From contig JAJYKS010000002.1 of NCBI GenBank assembly GCA_021788365.1, positions 100,918 to 164,917 on the forward strand: 64,000 nucleotides of DNA, read 5' to 3'. This document shows, in pieces, positions 31,196-40,335 of the stretch. Position 1 is the stretch's first letter. Each line of letters opens with the position of its first letter. This DNA is from a bacterium. Its GTDB lineage: Bacteria; Patescibacteria; Microgenomatia; UBA1400; UBA12108. Under the pieces are notes generated by a model. It saw only the letters and a program-made list of their open reading frames with translations, searched no databases and was not told where the DNA came from. Both the position numbers and the translations under genes were made by a program.

Positions 31196-32599
31196 ATGAA
31201 TAGAAAATCTATCCGTTTTCGATTGACACTGTGGTACTCCACTGCATTTTTTGTCAGTACTGCAATTGTCTTCGCCGTATTCTTCTATGTTACGAAACAA
31301 ACAATCCTCTATCAGACTGATCGTGCAGTAATAGCTCATGCCGAAACATTAACCCATATCGTATCGAATGATCAACCAAGCATGGCACAGGGTGTTTTTA
31401 ACCAAGGCATCATCAGCCAACAATTTGCCGAAATGCCCGGAATGCTGGTTATTATTACCGATTCAACGGGGAAGATTACCGGTAGTTCTCAGATGGGAGC
31501 AGATCAAAATCCCATACTAAAAGACCTGATAGAAAAATCCATAAATATCATTAAGCCAACGTTTGTTGAACGAAAAATTGGTTCTACAACACTTCGTATA
31601 GGAGTATTTCCTATCATTAAAGATGGCGTGATCTCAGGTCTTGTTTTTATGGGTGATCCAGTCGATGCAATATACCATTCGTTTAACGCACTTCTGCTTA
31701 CCCTCGTCACTATCTATATTTTGTTTGCATTTCCGACAATAATTGGAAGTTACTTCTTGGCAAAAAGTGCAATGCAGCCGATCCGCAGGATTTCTGGTGA
31801 ATTAAAATCTATCACTTCCCAGGATCTGAATCGACAGGTTGAAGTTCCAAAAACATCCGATGAAGTCTCTGAGCTAGTAATCACCTTTAACGATTTGCTC
31901 CGACGCCTTCATGAGTCATTTAAGAGAGAACGCCAATTTATCGGGGATGTCGCACATGAATTGAAAACACCGGTCGCGACGTTAAAAGGAGAAATTGAAC
32001 TAGCATTATCAAAAAAACGCACAAATGAAGAATATAAAAGTGCTTTTAACGAAACACTTATTGATGTAAACCGACTTTCAGCCACAATTAGAAATATTCT
32101 CGATTTAGCATGGATCGGGGCAGACAAGGCGATTAGTAATAATCAGCAAACTGATCTGACTGCGGTACTTACAGAACTAAACGAAATTGCAATTAAACTA
32201 GCTGCACAAAAACATATTACAGTCAAAAGTCATATTACCGAAGGCGTGCTGGTTTCTGGATCTGAAGACAAGCTCGCCCGGGCAATTCTTAACATCCTAG
32301 ATAACGCGGTGAAATATACTCCTTTGAATGAGACCATTTCCATCTTTCTTCGTACAAAAAATAACGAGGCTGTGATTGAAGTTATCGATACAGGTAGTGG
32401 TATTTCCGAAAAGGATTTGCCCCACATCTTTGACCGTTTCTATCGCGGTTCAAAAACAGCCAAAACACTAGGCTCCGGACTAGGACTTGCCATTGCCCAA
32501 GGTATTATAGAGTCTCACAGTGGCACAATTTCTATAGCTAGCAAGGTCGGTAAGGGAACACACGTCACCATGACTCTCCCTCTGATAGATAAATCTTAA
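31196..32599 (+). CDS. Sensor histidine kinase
   Basis: A 467-residue membrane kinase: transmembrane helices at ~13-33 and ~165-188 flanking a ~130-residue extracytoplasmic sensor domain, HAMP (~190-240), HisKA with phospho-histidine H254 in DVAHELKTP, and an ATPase domain with NILDNAVKY, DTGSGI and GSGLGLAI boxes. I chose the ATG at 31196, right after the regulator stop; the open frame begins earlier inside it. The sensor domain contains QFAEMPGM and QMGAD segments but no obvious cysteine/histidine copper motif. It pairs with the upstream regulator. Confidence 0.92.
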   Translation: MNRKSIRFRLTLWYSTAFFVSTAIVFAVFFYVTKQTILYQTDRAVIAHAETLTHIVSNDQPSMAQGVFNQGIISQQFAEMPGMLVIITDSTGKITGSSQMGADQNPILKDLIEKSINIIKPTFVERKIGSTTLRIGVFPIIKDGVISGLVFMGDPVDAIYHSFNALLLTLVTIYILFAFPTIIGSYFLAKSAMQPIRRISGELKSITSQDLNRQVEVPKTSDEVSELVITFNDLLRRLHESFKRERQFIGDVAHELKTPVATLKGEIELALSKKRTNEEYKSAFNETLIDVNRLSATIRNILDLAWIGADKAISNNQQTDLTAVLTELNEIAIKLAAQKHITVKSHITEGVLVSGSEDKLARAILNILDNAVKYTPLNETISIFLRTKNNEAVIEVIDTGSGISEKDLPHIFDRFYRGSKTAKTLGSGLGLAIAQGIIESHSGTISIASKVGKGTHVTMTLPLIDKS

Positions 32600-32600
32600 T

Positions 32601-32634
32601 CTTCATACTTTCTTAATCTGTACGTTACTATAAT
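32601..32634 (+). promoter_or_regulatory. Response-regulator box and promoter upstream of DUF2933 gene
   Basis: CTTCAT (32601) and CTTAAT (32612) are spaced 11 bp. TATAAT (32629-32634) starts exactly 28 bp after the first repeat, as in the other boxes. A GGAGG ribosome site follows at about 32642. Confidence 0.6.
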
Positions 32635-32653
32635 CTGGGTAAGGAGGTTAGAT

Positions 32654-32863
32654 ATGGATCACTCAACAATGAATCATTCAACCAATGGGGATACAAAAAG
32701 TAAAACGAATTGGCTACTTATATGTCTTGGGGTTGTGGCGGCAATATTCATAGCCGTAAAGATATTTGGAGTGCCCCTCACAAATGTAGTGTACTTTGGA
32801 GCCATACTAGCTTGTCCGCTGATGCACATCTTAATGATGCGCAATGCCGGTCATAAACATTAA
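32654..32863 (+). CDS. DUF2933 small membrane protein
   Basis: A 69-residue protein with two transmembrane helices (~21-37 and ~43-57), of the DUF2933 type often found in copper and other metal resistance loci. Histidine- and methionine-rich ends (MDHSTMNHS; HILMMRNAGHKH) suggest copper binding. An AAGGAGG site sits upstream. Probably a member of the two-component regulon. Confidence 0.75.
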   Translation: MDHSTMNHSTNGDTKSKTNWLLICLGVVAAIFIAVKIFGVPLTNVVYFGAILACPLMHILMMRNAGHKH

Positions 32864-32888
32864 ATGCTTGTATTTTCGTATCTAAACT

Positions 32889-32906
32889 TCTACAATTCGT
32901 AGTAGA
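32889..32906. promoter_or_regulatory. Candidate BlaI-type operator (1)
   Basis: TCTAC-aattc-GTAG followed by TAGA forms a dyad immediately before the BlaI-like start codon. It shares the CTAC/GTAG half-sites with the perfect dyad at 34303-34319. Confidence 0.4.
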
Positions 32907-32909
32907 GAT

Positions 32910-33287
32910 ATGAAAGTGAAAGCGTTAAGTGAACTTGAATTCGAAGTAATGAATGTGGTCTGGAATATTCAGACCTGTTCGGTGCGTGATGTCTTGGCCC
33001 AGATATCAAAAGATAAAGATCTTGCATATACCACGATCGCTACGATACTTCAGAGACTACACGAAAAAGGGTTAGTCAACCGGAGTGACAAAGATTTTGC
33101 TGTTCACTACAAGCCGAGAATTTCAAAGGCCGAGTATAGCAAATCAGTTGCCGGATCATTCTTCACTAAATTTTTTGATTCATTTGGCGACGCGGCGATT
33201 GCTTCTTTTGCGGAATCGGTCGATGAGTTGCCCAGAGAGAAGAAGGAATATTTCCTCAGACTCTTAGAAAAGAGCCATGAAACCTAA
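32910..33287 (+). CDS. BlaI/MecI/CopY-family repressor
   Basis: A 125-residue winged-helix repressor: LSELEFEVMNVVWNI at the start, SVRDVLAQI, and the recognition region AYTTIATILQRLHEKGLVNRS, all standard for the family. The C-terminal half is helical and dimerising. No CopY-type CxC motif is seen, so signalling is more likely by proteolysis through the BlaR1-like protein whose gene overlaps it by 11 bases. Probable targets are its own promoter and the dsbA-like gene. Confidence 0.85.
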   Translation: MKVKALSELEFEVMNVVWNIQTCSVRDVLAQISKDKDLAYTTIATILQRLHEKGLVNRSDKDFAVHYKPRISKAEYSKSVAGSFFTKFFDSFGDAAIASFAESVDELPREKKEYFLRLLEKSHET

Positions 33288-34266
33288 TTCCTACTTACTA
33301 GGTTTTGGAGGTCTCGTAGCATTTCTTGCGTTCAGTCATTTTTTTGTTATCGTTAAATATTTTCAACTCCTCATTCATCACACAATTTATTATTGCCAGA
33401 CCATGGCAAAAACATTGAACGTACAAATTCCAAGCGATGTAAGCCGTATATATATTGGTTTTTTGGTTCTTGCCGTGGCATATACCATTATTAAGATCGG
33501 CGTAGCGGTTATCAAAATATATACATTTAAAAAAACTTTGAGAAAAGTCACGACCCAATTCAGCGATACTTTCGACGATATATGTAATAGATTAGATCTT
33601 CGCAACAAAGTAATATTGCTTCACCAAACCACACCTCAGGCATTTTGCTTTGGTATTTTTAATCCCAAAATATATGTTTCGACTAGTCTTTTGGCAATGA
33701 TGAGTGACAAAGAAGTGGAAATAATACTTAGGCATGAGCAATATCATCTGAACCATAAAGATTCACTGGTGTTTTTACTTGCGACCATTATTGAATCACT
33801 TTTTCCATTTTTTCCTGTTATTTCAGATTTCATTCGTGCATATAGGATGGATAGAGAAGTTCAGGCAGATACAACGGCTATTAAAGAATCGGGAGATAAA
33901 CACTCGCTTGCCGAAGTGTTAAAAAAATTACTTCAGTACGAGCCAGCAGTAAGTACCGCGTTTGTGGCAGGCATTATTTCGGAAGATGTGCTTGAAGCCC
34001 GAATACGGTCTCTTTTATCACAGAAGCCAACTCGTCATAAGGCTTACTTCCGTAATATTATTTTTAGCGCCACTTCTTTGGTTATACTATTAGGTCTTAT
34101 GGTAAGTCCTGTTAATGCCATTGAACTTCACGATTCGGGACGTGATGTGGTGATGGTATGTAATAGTACAGTGAATTGCGCCTCTGTTTGTCGCAAAGAA
34201 ACGTTATTACAACTCCAAAGCCATACTCCCCGGTATTCTTCAAGTAATTTCAGTTCTCAAAATTGA
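33277..34266 (+). CDS. BlaR1/M56-family membrane metallopeptidase
   Basis: A 329-residue membrane protease with helices at ~5-30, ~50-75 and ~255-275. The zinc site is HEQYH (in LRHEQYHLNHKDS, ~150) with REVQAD as the likely third-ligand region. There is no penicillin-binding sensor domain; the protein ends with a short cysteine-containing extracytoplasmic tail (NSTVNCASVCRKE). It presumably cleaves the BlaI-like repressor upon an envelope or metal signal. Confidence 0.8.
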   Translation: MKPNSYLLGFGGLVAFLAFSHFFVIVKYFQLLIHHTIYYCQTMAKTLNVQIPSDVSRIYIGFLVLAVAYTIIKIGVAVIKIYTFKKTLRKVTTQFSDTFDDICNRLDLRNKVILLHQTTPQAFCFGIFNPKIYVSTSLLAMMSDKEVEIILRHEQYHLNHKDSLVFLLATIIESLFPFFPVISDFIRAYRMDREVQADTTAIKESGDKHSLAEVLKKLLQYEPAVSTAFVAGIISEDVLEARIRSLLSQKPTRHKAYFRNIIFSATSLVILLGLMVSPVNAIELHDSGRDVVMVCNSTVNCASVCRKETLLQLQSHTPRYSSSNFSSQN

Positions 34267-34281
34267 CATAGAAGGATACTG

Positions 34282-34319
34282 TTGACAGTCAGACATTATA
34301 TCTACTACACTGTGTAGTA
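34282..34319 (+). promoter_or_regulatory. Promoter region with perfect BlaI-type dyad
   Basis: TTGACA (34282-34287) is followed by the perfect dyad TACTACAC-t-GTGTAGTA (34303-34319), three bases before the dsbA-like start. The dyad covers the probable -10, a repressing position. TACA/TGTA cores are as known for BlaI/CopY operators. Confidence 0.6.
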
Positions 34320-34321
34320 AT

Positions 34322-35050
34322 ATGATAGAAAATAAATACGGTCCTTATGTCACTCCAGTATTGATAGGATTATTAATTATTGGAGCATTTTTCCTTGGTT
34401 CTCTTTGGACAAAAGTGCAATTTCTTGAAAAAAATGGATCAACTTCCTTGGCGGCCGCAGCTCCTGCTGCTCCACAAGGTAATCAACCTCAGGCTCCTGC
34501 TCCTGGTCAAAAATATTCTGTAGATGTTGGCCACTTTCCAATCAAAGGTAAAGGTGATGCCAAGGTAACCATTGTGGCATTTGAAGATTTTCGTTGCCCA
34601 TTTTGTGAAAAAACCTTTACTAATACTGAACCGCAGATATTCAAAGATTATGTCGATACGGGCAAGGTGAAATTTGCCTATCGGCACTATCAATTTTTAG
34701 GAGCGCCCTCAGTGGTCGCTGGGAATGCGGCGGAGTGTGCGAATGAACAGAAAAAGTTTTGGGAGTACCACGATTATCTTTATAAAAACCAACCAAGCGA
34801 ATCCGATACCTCAATGTATACAACCGATAGGATGACTGAAATAGCTGGTCAACTCGGCCTTGACGTCAGTCAATTCAAATCCTGCCTAAGCAGTACCAAA
34901 TATCAAAAAAATGTTGATCAGGACTTTGCCGATGGCCAAAAAGTTGGAGTCTCGGGCACTCCAACATTCTATATAAACGGAATTCAACTTGTTGGTGCCC
35001 AACCATATAGCGCATTTAAAACAATTATTGATCAAGAATTGTCGAAATAG
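34322..35050 (+). CDS. DsbA-family thiol oxidoreductase
   Basis: A 242-residue exported disulfide enzyme: N-terminal membrane anchor (~12-30), an alanine/proline linker, and a thioredoxin-like DsbA fold with active site FRCPFCEKT (CPFC, ~95-98). The cis-proline region GVSGTPTFYING follows. It could oxidise or isomerise disulfides in the surrounding cysteine-rich envelope proteins. Preceded by a perfect BlaI-type operator. Confidence 0.9.
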   Translation: MIENKYGPYVTPVLIGLLIIGAFFLGSLWTKVQFLEKNGSTSLAAAAPAAPQGNQPQAPAPGQKYSVDVGHFPIKGKGDAKVTIVAFEDFRCPFCEKTFTNTEPQIFKDYVDTGKVKFAYRHYQFLGAPSVVAGNAAECANEQKKFWEYHDYLYKNQPSESDTSMYTTDRMTEIAGQLGLDVSQFKSCLSSTKYQKNVDQDFADGQKVGVSGTPTFYINGIQLVGAQPYSAFKTIIDQELSK

Positions 35051-35591
35051 ACGCATATATGTTAGGGCAAAACTTTTTACGTATAAATTATATATAGCTA
35101 GTTTTGCCGTTGCCGCAATCTATATCATCCTCACCATTTACCTTATGAATTTTCGACTGGTGCGAGACACGATATTTGGTACCTATCCTCTCACGTACAA
35201 AAGTAGATTACTCACTGATCTGTTGGGTGGTATGTGGACGTCAATGACGGGGAAAGGGCTAGTATTACTTGTGACAACCTCTATACTTACCGGAGTCGAT
35301 TTATCACTTCTTGTAAGTCGCCTAAAGGAATTAAAACGCCAAGGGAAAACACGTTTGGTTGTAGGCGGCAGTTCTTTTCTTGGGATTATTGGCAGTGGAT
35401 GTGCAGCCTGTGGGTTGCCAGTTCTGGCTCTCCTGGGACTTAGCGGCAGTGTTGCATTCCTACCTTTAAGGGGAATGGAGCTGTCATATTTTTCGGTTTT
35501 GCTTCTGCTCATGTCATTTTTAGTTTTAACGAGAACTAACACTCAACAATCCTGTACGATTAAAAATAGAAATATACATACAAATGAATAA
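34989..35591 (+). CDS. Polytopic membrane protein with CAAC motif
   Basis: Four probable helices, including one with IIGSGCAACGLPVLALLGLSGSVAF, where the CxxC lies in or next to the membrane. I do not recognise the family; the motif hints at thiol or metal transfer. The start is uncertain. The frame opens at 34989, 62 bases inside dsbA. The next in-frame ATG (35145) would remove the first helix. The stop overlaps the next gene by eight bases. Confidence 0.5.
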   Translation: MLVPNHIAHLKQLLIKNCRNRRIYVRAKLFTYKLYIASFAVAAIYIILTIYLMNFRLVRDTIFGTYPLTYKSRLLTDLLGGMWTSMTGKGLVLLVTTSILTGVDLSLLVSRLKELKRQGKTRLVVGGSSFLGIIGSGCAACGLPVLALLGLSGSVAFLPLRGMELSYFSVLLLLMSFLVLTRTNTQQSCTIKNRNIHTNE

Positions 35592-35880
35592 AGAATTTTT
35601 ACAAAAAAACAGATATATCATTTTTGTCTTGATTGCTGTCATTCTGGGTATTATTTTTTTCCGGATAAATAATGCAAAAAATCGTACGGCATTGAAGAGC
35701 GCTCCAGCAGAGTTATCCATTTCTGGCATAAACGAAACTGCTCTTAAGGCAATGGAGGCGATTCCACAAGATAATGTACCACAAACAATAGAGAGACAAG
35801 GTCTTCAGGAATTGCTATCTAAAAGGAAAGTGGATGTTGCATTGTCATATACCCCACCACACAACGAACGAACACGTTGA
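35584..35880 (+). CDS. Single-pass membrane protein, unknown
   Basis: A 98-residue protein with an N-terminal helix (RYIIFVLIAVILGIIFF, ~10-26) and a short polar extracytoplasmic tail (LSISGINETALKAMEAIPQDN). Not recognised. It overlaps the preceding membrane-protein gene, so the two are probably translated together in the dsbA operon. Confidence 0.5.
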   Translation: MNKEFLQKNRYIIFVLIAVILGIIFFRINNAKNRTALKSAPAELSISGINETALKAMEAIPQDNVPQTIERQGLQELLSKRKVDVALSYTPPHNERTR

Positions 35881-35942
35881 ACCAGGAGGACTTATGATGA
35901 TGATCGACGTGACATATTAAAAATTATTAAGGAGGTGAAAAT

Positions 35943-36335
35943 ATGAACAATAAAACATTAGTAATAATTTTAGTCGTTATGGGTATTGCAGTTGCTTACT
36001 TAGGATGGAAATCAAGTTCCATCGGCGACTCATGGACTTCTGGCGGAATATCACTATCAACAGATCCAAACCCGTTACGACCAGGGAGAGCGACCTTTAT
36101 GATCGATGTGAAGGACAAGAATGGAAAACCCGTCGACAATGCGACCGTCTCCTTTGATTTAAATATGACTACAATGAACATGGGAACTCAAAGAGGAGAT
36201 GCTACATCACAGGGGAATGGGAGGTATGCTGCAGTTGGTTCCATGTCAATGAGAGGTCCATGGCGAGTGAGAACAAGCGTCAAAATGCCCGATGGAAGCA
36301 CGGAAAATAAGGACTTTACGGTTGATGTTCCTTAA
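35943..36335 (+). CDS. FixH/YtkA-like extracytoplasmic protein
   Basis: A 130-residue anchored protein: one membrane helix (~5-22), then an Ig-like domain with NPLRPGRATFMIDVKDKNGKPV and LNMTTMNMG, then GRYAAVGSMSMRGPWRV. This matches the FixH/YtkA pattern. The methionine clusters suggest copper binding. A strong AAGGAGGTG ribosome site lies just upstream. Confidence 0.7.
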   Translation: MNNKTLVIILVVMGIAVAYLGWKSSSIGDSWTSGGISLSTDPNPLRPGRATFMIDVKDKNGKPVDNATVSFDLNMTTMNMGTQRGDATSQGNGRYAAVGSMSMRGPWRVRTSVKMPDGSTENKDFTVDVP

Positions 36336-36385
36336 CATCTTTATGGGGGAATATCCGGAACTAATGATATCCTCACGATTTCTTC

Positions 36386-37072
36386 ATGTATGAATTGTTA
36401 GACTGCAGATATATGTATGACTATGGAAACTGGTTGCTTGTATTCCTAAATATCGGAATATTTCTCTATTTTCTGAAAAGCTCATTTAAACCCAGAACAA
36501 AAACTGACTGGCGGACATATCATTCCTTTGGAGCATTTATTGTGGCTCTTTTTGCCGAGATGTATGGTTTTCCTCTAACTATCTATGTATTAACAGCTTT
36601 ATTTGGAAAAAGGCTCGGCCTTGATTTTACCCATGATAACGGACATTTACTTAATACCCTGTTGGGAATAAAGGGTAATCCTCACTTTAGTGCACTTCAT
36701 ATTATCAGTTATGGCCTCATAATTGGCGGCTTTTCGCTTCTGGCTAATGCTTGGGAAGTCTTATATACAGCTCAGAAAAGACATCGCTTAGCCACTTCCG
36801 GAATTTATACATATATTCGTCATCCTCAATACTTGGCATTTACACTCATTATCTTTGGATTTCTCGCACAATGGCCTACGCTTATCACGCTCTTAATGGC
36901 TCCGATTCTGATTTGGAGATATGTCCGTCTTGCAAGGCTTGAAGAGGTGGAGATGCGCACTCAATTTGGCATTTCCTACATTCGATATCAAAAACACACA
37001 GCAGCGTTTATTCCATCGATTAAGCAGATTCTGCAAAAAAATTCACGTAAGCTAATTCCGGCAAGTAATTAA
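36386..37072 (+). CDS. Isoprenylcysteine carboxyl methyltransferase-like membrane protein
   Basis: A 228-residue protein with about five helices. The C-terminal half carries the ICMT/PEMT signature: GIYTYIRHPQYLAF (~133-146) and a terminal RLARLEEVEMRTQFGISYIRYQ segment. It is probably a SAM-dependent methyltransferase of unknown substrate in the membrane. The start is ambiguous between 36386 and the ATG at 36413 (MYDYGNWLL). Related genes recur in bacterial copper-resistance loci in my recollection. Confidence 0.7.
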   Translation: MYELLDCRYMYDYGNWLLVFLNIGIFLYFLKSSFKPRTKTDWRTYHSFGAFIVALFAEMYGFPLTIYVLTALFGKRLGLDFTHDNGHLLNTLLGIKGNPHFSALHIISYGLIIGGFSLLANAWEVLYTAQKRHRLATSGIYTYIRHPQYLAFTLIIFGFLAQWPTLITLLMAPILIWRYVRLARLEEVEMRTQFGISYIRYQKHTAAFIPSIKQILQKNSRKLIPASN

Positions 37073-37084
37073 ACACAGGAGTTT

Positions 37085-37573
37085 ATGAATAAAGAACCCA
37101 TACGTGCAAGTGTCGCAACCCTTGCCATTCAGCTCGTCAGTCTGCTTATTTTTACTGATCTTGTGTATAGCATCATAAATTTCTTTTTGATGAAAGTATA
37201 TTTTTTACAAGGTGTTTTACCCTTTGATACCCATCGCTACATCGTTTTTATCCTTGCAGCTCTTCATATTGGCAAAAGTATTTTTCAGGTGATTTTTGTG
37301 TTGAAATTCGTGATGAAATGGATTAGTGAATCGTATTTCATTGCCGAAGCACATCTGGTTAAAAGAAGCGGTATTATGAATATGATTGAGAAAACGTATG
37401 ATCTGGATAACGTCAGGTCCATTACAGTCAATCAGAGTGTACTGGGAAAACTTTTTCACTTCGGCGATGTCCTTATTGAAACAAGTGCTTCCGGTGGATA
37501 TATGGATCAAATAATTCTTGCTGGAGTATCTAATCCCGAGCAATTTGAGCATAAAATCGGACGACATTTTTAG
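37085..37573 (+). CDS. Bacterial PH-domain membrane protein
   Basis: A 162-residue protein with two N-terminal helices (~12-35 and ~52-75). A cytosolic bPH_2-like domain follows: YFIAEAHLVKRSGIMNMIEKTYDLDNVRSITVNQSVLGKLFHFGDVLIET, given here in outline only by its edges and the conserved GxL...G pattern. Function unknown. It lies in the copper island immediately before a CopB-like pump. Confidence 0.65.
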   Translation: MNKEPIRASVATLAIQLVSLLIFTDLVYSIINFFLMKVYFLQGVLPFDTHRYIVFILAALHIGKSIFQVIFVLKFVMKWISESYFIAEAHLVKRSGIMNMIEKTYDLDNVRSITVNQSVLGKLFHFGDVLIETSASGGYMDQIILAGVSNPEQFEHKIGRHF

Positions 37574-37611
37574 TTTGCCAACGTACTCAAAGAGGCTCAT
37601 AATGAAATGAT

Positions 37612-39846
37612 ATGAAACACATGAATATGACAATGTATACCTGTTCAATGCATCCGGAAGTAATGAAAGAATCTCCTGGAACGTGTCCAAAATGCGGCAT
37701 GACGCTGATACCTACTGAGATGAGCCACGAGCCAACAGATTTTTCCACTCGTTCTGAGCATGCCTCTCATACGATGAAGTCAACAGCAGAAATGACTTTT
37801 TGGGCAAAGCTCAAAATGAGCATGACGATGACCATGGGTATGGATCACACCGGTCTTGCAGGTCGTGAAATGGCAAAACTCATGGAAGAGGACATTCGGA
37901 ATAAATTCTTTTTTGCACTTCTTTTAACGATACCGATTTTGGTGTATTCCATGGGAAGGACGATGTTTGGTTGGAGCCTGCCATCTCCTTTGCCTTACTC
38001 ATGGATACTCTTTATTCTTACAACACCAGTATTTTTCTACAGTGGTTGGTTATTTTTGTATTCTTCCTTTTTTGAGCTAAAGACGCTCCGTCTTGGTATG
38101 TCAGTCCTCATCGCGGTCGGTATTTCGGCTGCATATGGGTTTAGTGTAGTCTTAACACTCCTAGGAAGTAACGACTCCTATTACGAAGCAGCCGCCATGT
38201 TGATCACCTTTGTCCTCTTTGGCCACTGGATGGAAATGAAATCGCGGCGTGGAACCACTGATGCACTTCAGGCACTTTTTAATATCGTTCCGCCACAAGC
38301 GAGGCTTTGGAAAAATGGAGTTGAATCAACGGTTCCTACAGCAAGTATAGTTCTAGGCGATATTCTCATTTTAAAGCCAGGCGACAAAGTGCCGGTTGAT
38401 GGTGAAATTTTCGAGGGAGAGACAGCAATAGATGAATCTCTCGTTACGGGTGAATCGCTCCCTGTTGCAAAATCTGTCGGAAACTCCGTTATTGGCGGAT
38501 CAATTAATACATCTGGATCGGTAAAATTCAAAGCTACAAAAGTTGGTGGTGACACAGCTCTTGCCCAAATTGTAAAAATGGTTGAGACTGCTCAAAATTC
38601 CAAAGCTCCGGGACAAAAAATTGCCGATCAATTTGCGAAATATCTGGTCATTGTTGCAGTTGGTGGTGGATTATTAACGTTTGGCATTTGGTTTTTTGTC
38701 ATGGGTCAACCGTTACTCTTTGCGCTTACCTTTGCTATTTCCACCGTTGTTATTGCCTGTCCTGATGCTTTGGGTCTTGCGACTCCGACAGCGGTAGCTG
38801 TGGGAACAGGATTGGGAGCAAAACACAACATCCTTATCAAAGACGCTCCGACACTTGAGCAGGTCTCAAAGATTCAATCAGTCGTTTTGGATAAAACGGG
38901 AACACTAACCGAAGGAAAACCCCGTATAACCGATGTGGTAGCGGCAAATGGATTTACCGAAGACCAGATTATCGAGCTTGATAGTGCAGCCGAGGCAAAA
39001 TCTTCTCACCCTTTAAGCATGGCAGTGCTTGAGGAAGCAAAACGCAGAAATCTTACGGTACCGACTCAGGTGGAAAAATTTAACAATCTCGCCGGTCACG
39101 GAGTTGAGGCGGTAGTAAATGGCAAACATATTCTTGTAGGGACAACGAAACTAATGAATGACTGGAAAGTAGATATGACGCCGATTCAATCAGATATAGA
39201 GCGACTTCTTACTGAGGGAAAAACAATAATGATTTTGGCAGTAGATAAAAAAATCGCTGGTGTTGCAGCGGCATCCGATCCAATAAAAACAAATGCTAAA
39301 GTGGCAATCAACCGTATGAAAGAAATGGGTCTTGAAGTTGCGATGATTACCGGTGATAACAAAAAGACCGCTGAAGCAATTGGGAAAGAGCTTGGAATCA
39401 ATAGAATTTTCTCTGAAGTATTGCCTGAGGATAAAGCGTCATATGTCAAAAAGTTACAGTCAGAGGGTAAGTTTACTGCCATGGTCGGCGACGGCGTCAA
39501 TGACGCTCCGGCTCTTGCACAGGCCGATATTGGCATTGCTATAGGAGCAGGAACCGATGTTGCCATCGAAACCGCCAAAGTCGTGCTGATGAAATCAGAT
39601 CCTGCAGATATTTTACGTGCCATACGCTTATCAAAAGCAACAGTCAGAAAAATGAAAGAAAATCTTGTCTGGGCAAGTATGTATAATCTGTTGGCTATTC
39701 CAATAGCTGCTGGGGTACTGTATCCTCGATTTGGTATCACTCTCCGCCCGGAGTTTTCAGCCCTATTAATGAGCATTTCCTCAATTATTGTTGCCACTAA
39801 CGCAGTATTATTAAAGCGTGCGGAAAAGAGCTTAATCACTGTATAA
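37612..39846 (+). CDS. CopB-like P1B ATPase with variant CPD motif
   Basis: A 744-residue pump without an HMA domain. It starts instead with a zinc-ribbon-like heavy-metal-binding motif (CSMHPEVMKESPGTCPKCGM, ~6-25), then a histidine/methionine-rich stretch. The core is standard (TGES, DKTGTLT, GDGVNDAP) except for the membrane site C383-P384-D385. CopB-type pumps have CPH here, and CPH and CPD differ by one base. The aspartate may alter specificity away from copper or impair transport. Confidence 0.88.
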   Translation: MKHMNMTMYTCSMHPEVMKESPGTCPKCGMTLIPTEMSHEPTDFSTRSEHASHTMKSTAEMTFWAKLKMSMTMTMGMDHTGLAGREMAKLMEEDIRNKFFFALLLTIPILVYSMGRTMFGWSLPSPLPYSWILFILTTPVFFYSGWLFLYSSFFELKTLRLGMSVLIAVGISAAYGFSVVLTLLGSNDSYYEAAAMLITFVLFGHWMEMKSRRGTTDALQALFNIVPPQARLWKNGVESTVPTASIVLGDILILKPGDKVPVDGEIFEGETAIDESLVTGESLPVAKSVGNSVIGGSINTSGSVKFKATKVGGDTALAQIVKMVETAQNSKAPGQKIADQFAKYLVIVAVGGGLLTFGIWFFVMGQPLLFALTFAISTVVIACPDALGLATPTAVAVGTGLGAKHNILIKDAPTLEQVSKIQSVVLDKTGTLTEGKPRITDVVAANGFTEDQIIELDSAAEAKSSHPLSMAVLEEAKRRNLTVPTQVEKFNNLAGHGVEAVVNGKHILVGTTKLMNDWKVDMTPIQSDIERLLTEGKTIMILAVDKKIAGVAAASDPIKTNAKVAINRMKEMGLEVAMITGDNKKTAEAIGKELGINRIFSEVLPEDKASYVKKLQSEGKFTAMVGDGVNDAPALAQADIGIAIGAGTDVAIETAKVVLMKSDPADILRAIRLSKATVRKMKENLVWASMYNLLAIPIAAGVLYPRFGITLRPEFSALLMSISSIIVATNAVLLKRAEKSLITV

Positions 39847-39855
39847 TGATGGTAT

Positions 39856-40335
39856 ATGTTTCTGATAGTTTTTGGTGCTAAGTATCTTTATATAGTAGTT
39901 GGCTTGATTGCTATCACAGTATTTTTTTTATCGAGTATTCAGATAAAAAATAAACTACTATTACTTGCCGCTGTGGTTTTCCCAATTAGTTATCTTTTAT
40001 CAAAACTGTTTGGATATTTCATACAAAGTCCACGCCCTTTTATTGTCAGCCATATAAAACCACTTATTGATGCGTCAAATGACAACGGCTTCCCCTCCGA
40101 CCATACACTATTAGCTATGGCAGTTGCTTCAGTGATTTTTGTGTATAATCGAAAAGTTGGAAGTCTATTAATATTACTAGCTATCCTTGTTGGATTATCG
40201 AGAGTATTAGTGGGTGTTCACCATCCTATTGATGTTATAGGGAGTATTGTCATCGCAATATTCACGACATATATAGTATATACATATCCTTTTAAGGATT
40301 TGGGAAAGAAAATACAGGTAAATAAAAAATTATGA
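39856..40335 (+). CDS. PAP2-family membrane phosphatase
   Basis: A 159-residue protein with about five helices and the three acid-phosphatase motifs: KLFGYFIQSPRPF, GFPSDHTLLAM and SRVLVGVHHPIDVIG. Probably a lipid or undecaprenyl pyrophosphate phosphatase in the membrane. The next gene starts in its stop codon (ATGA overlap), although the link to copper is unclear. Confidence 0.88.
   Translation: MFLIVFGAKYLYIVVGLIAITVFFLSSIQIKNKLLLLAAVVFPISYLLSKLFGYFIQSPRPFIVSHIKPLIDASNDNGFPSDHTLLAMAVASVIFVYNRKVGSLLILLAILVGLSRVLVGVHHPIDVIGSIVIAIFTTYIVYTYPFKDLGKKIQVNKKL

Noticed and set aside
36382..36415. Fifth response-regulator box upstream of the ICMT-like gene
   Set aside because: Only one half-site (CTTCAT) is present, the 11-bp partner is missing, and the apparent -10 would overlap the start codon.
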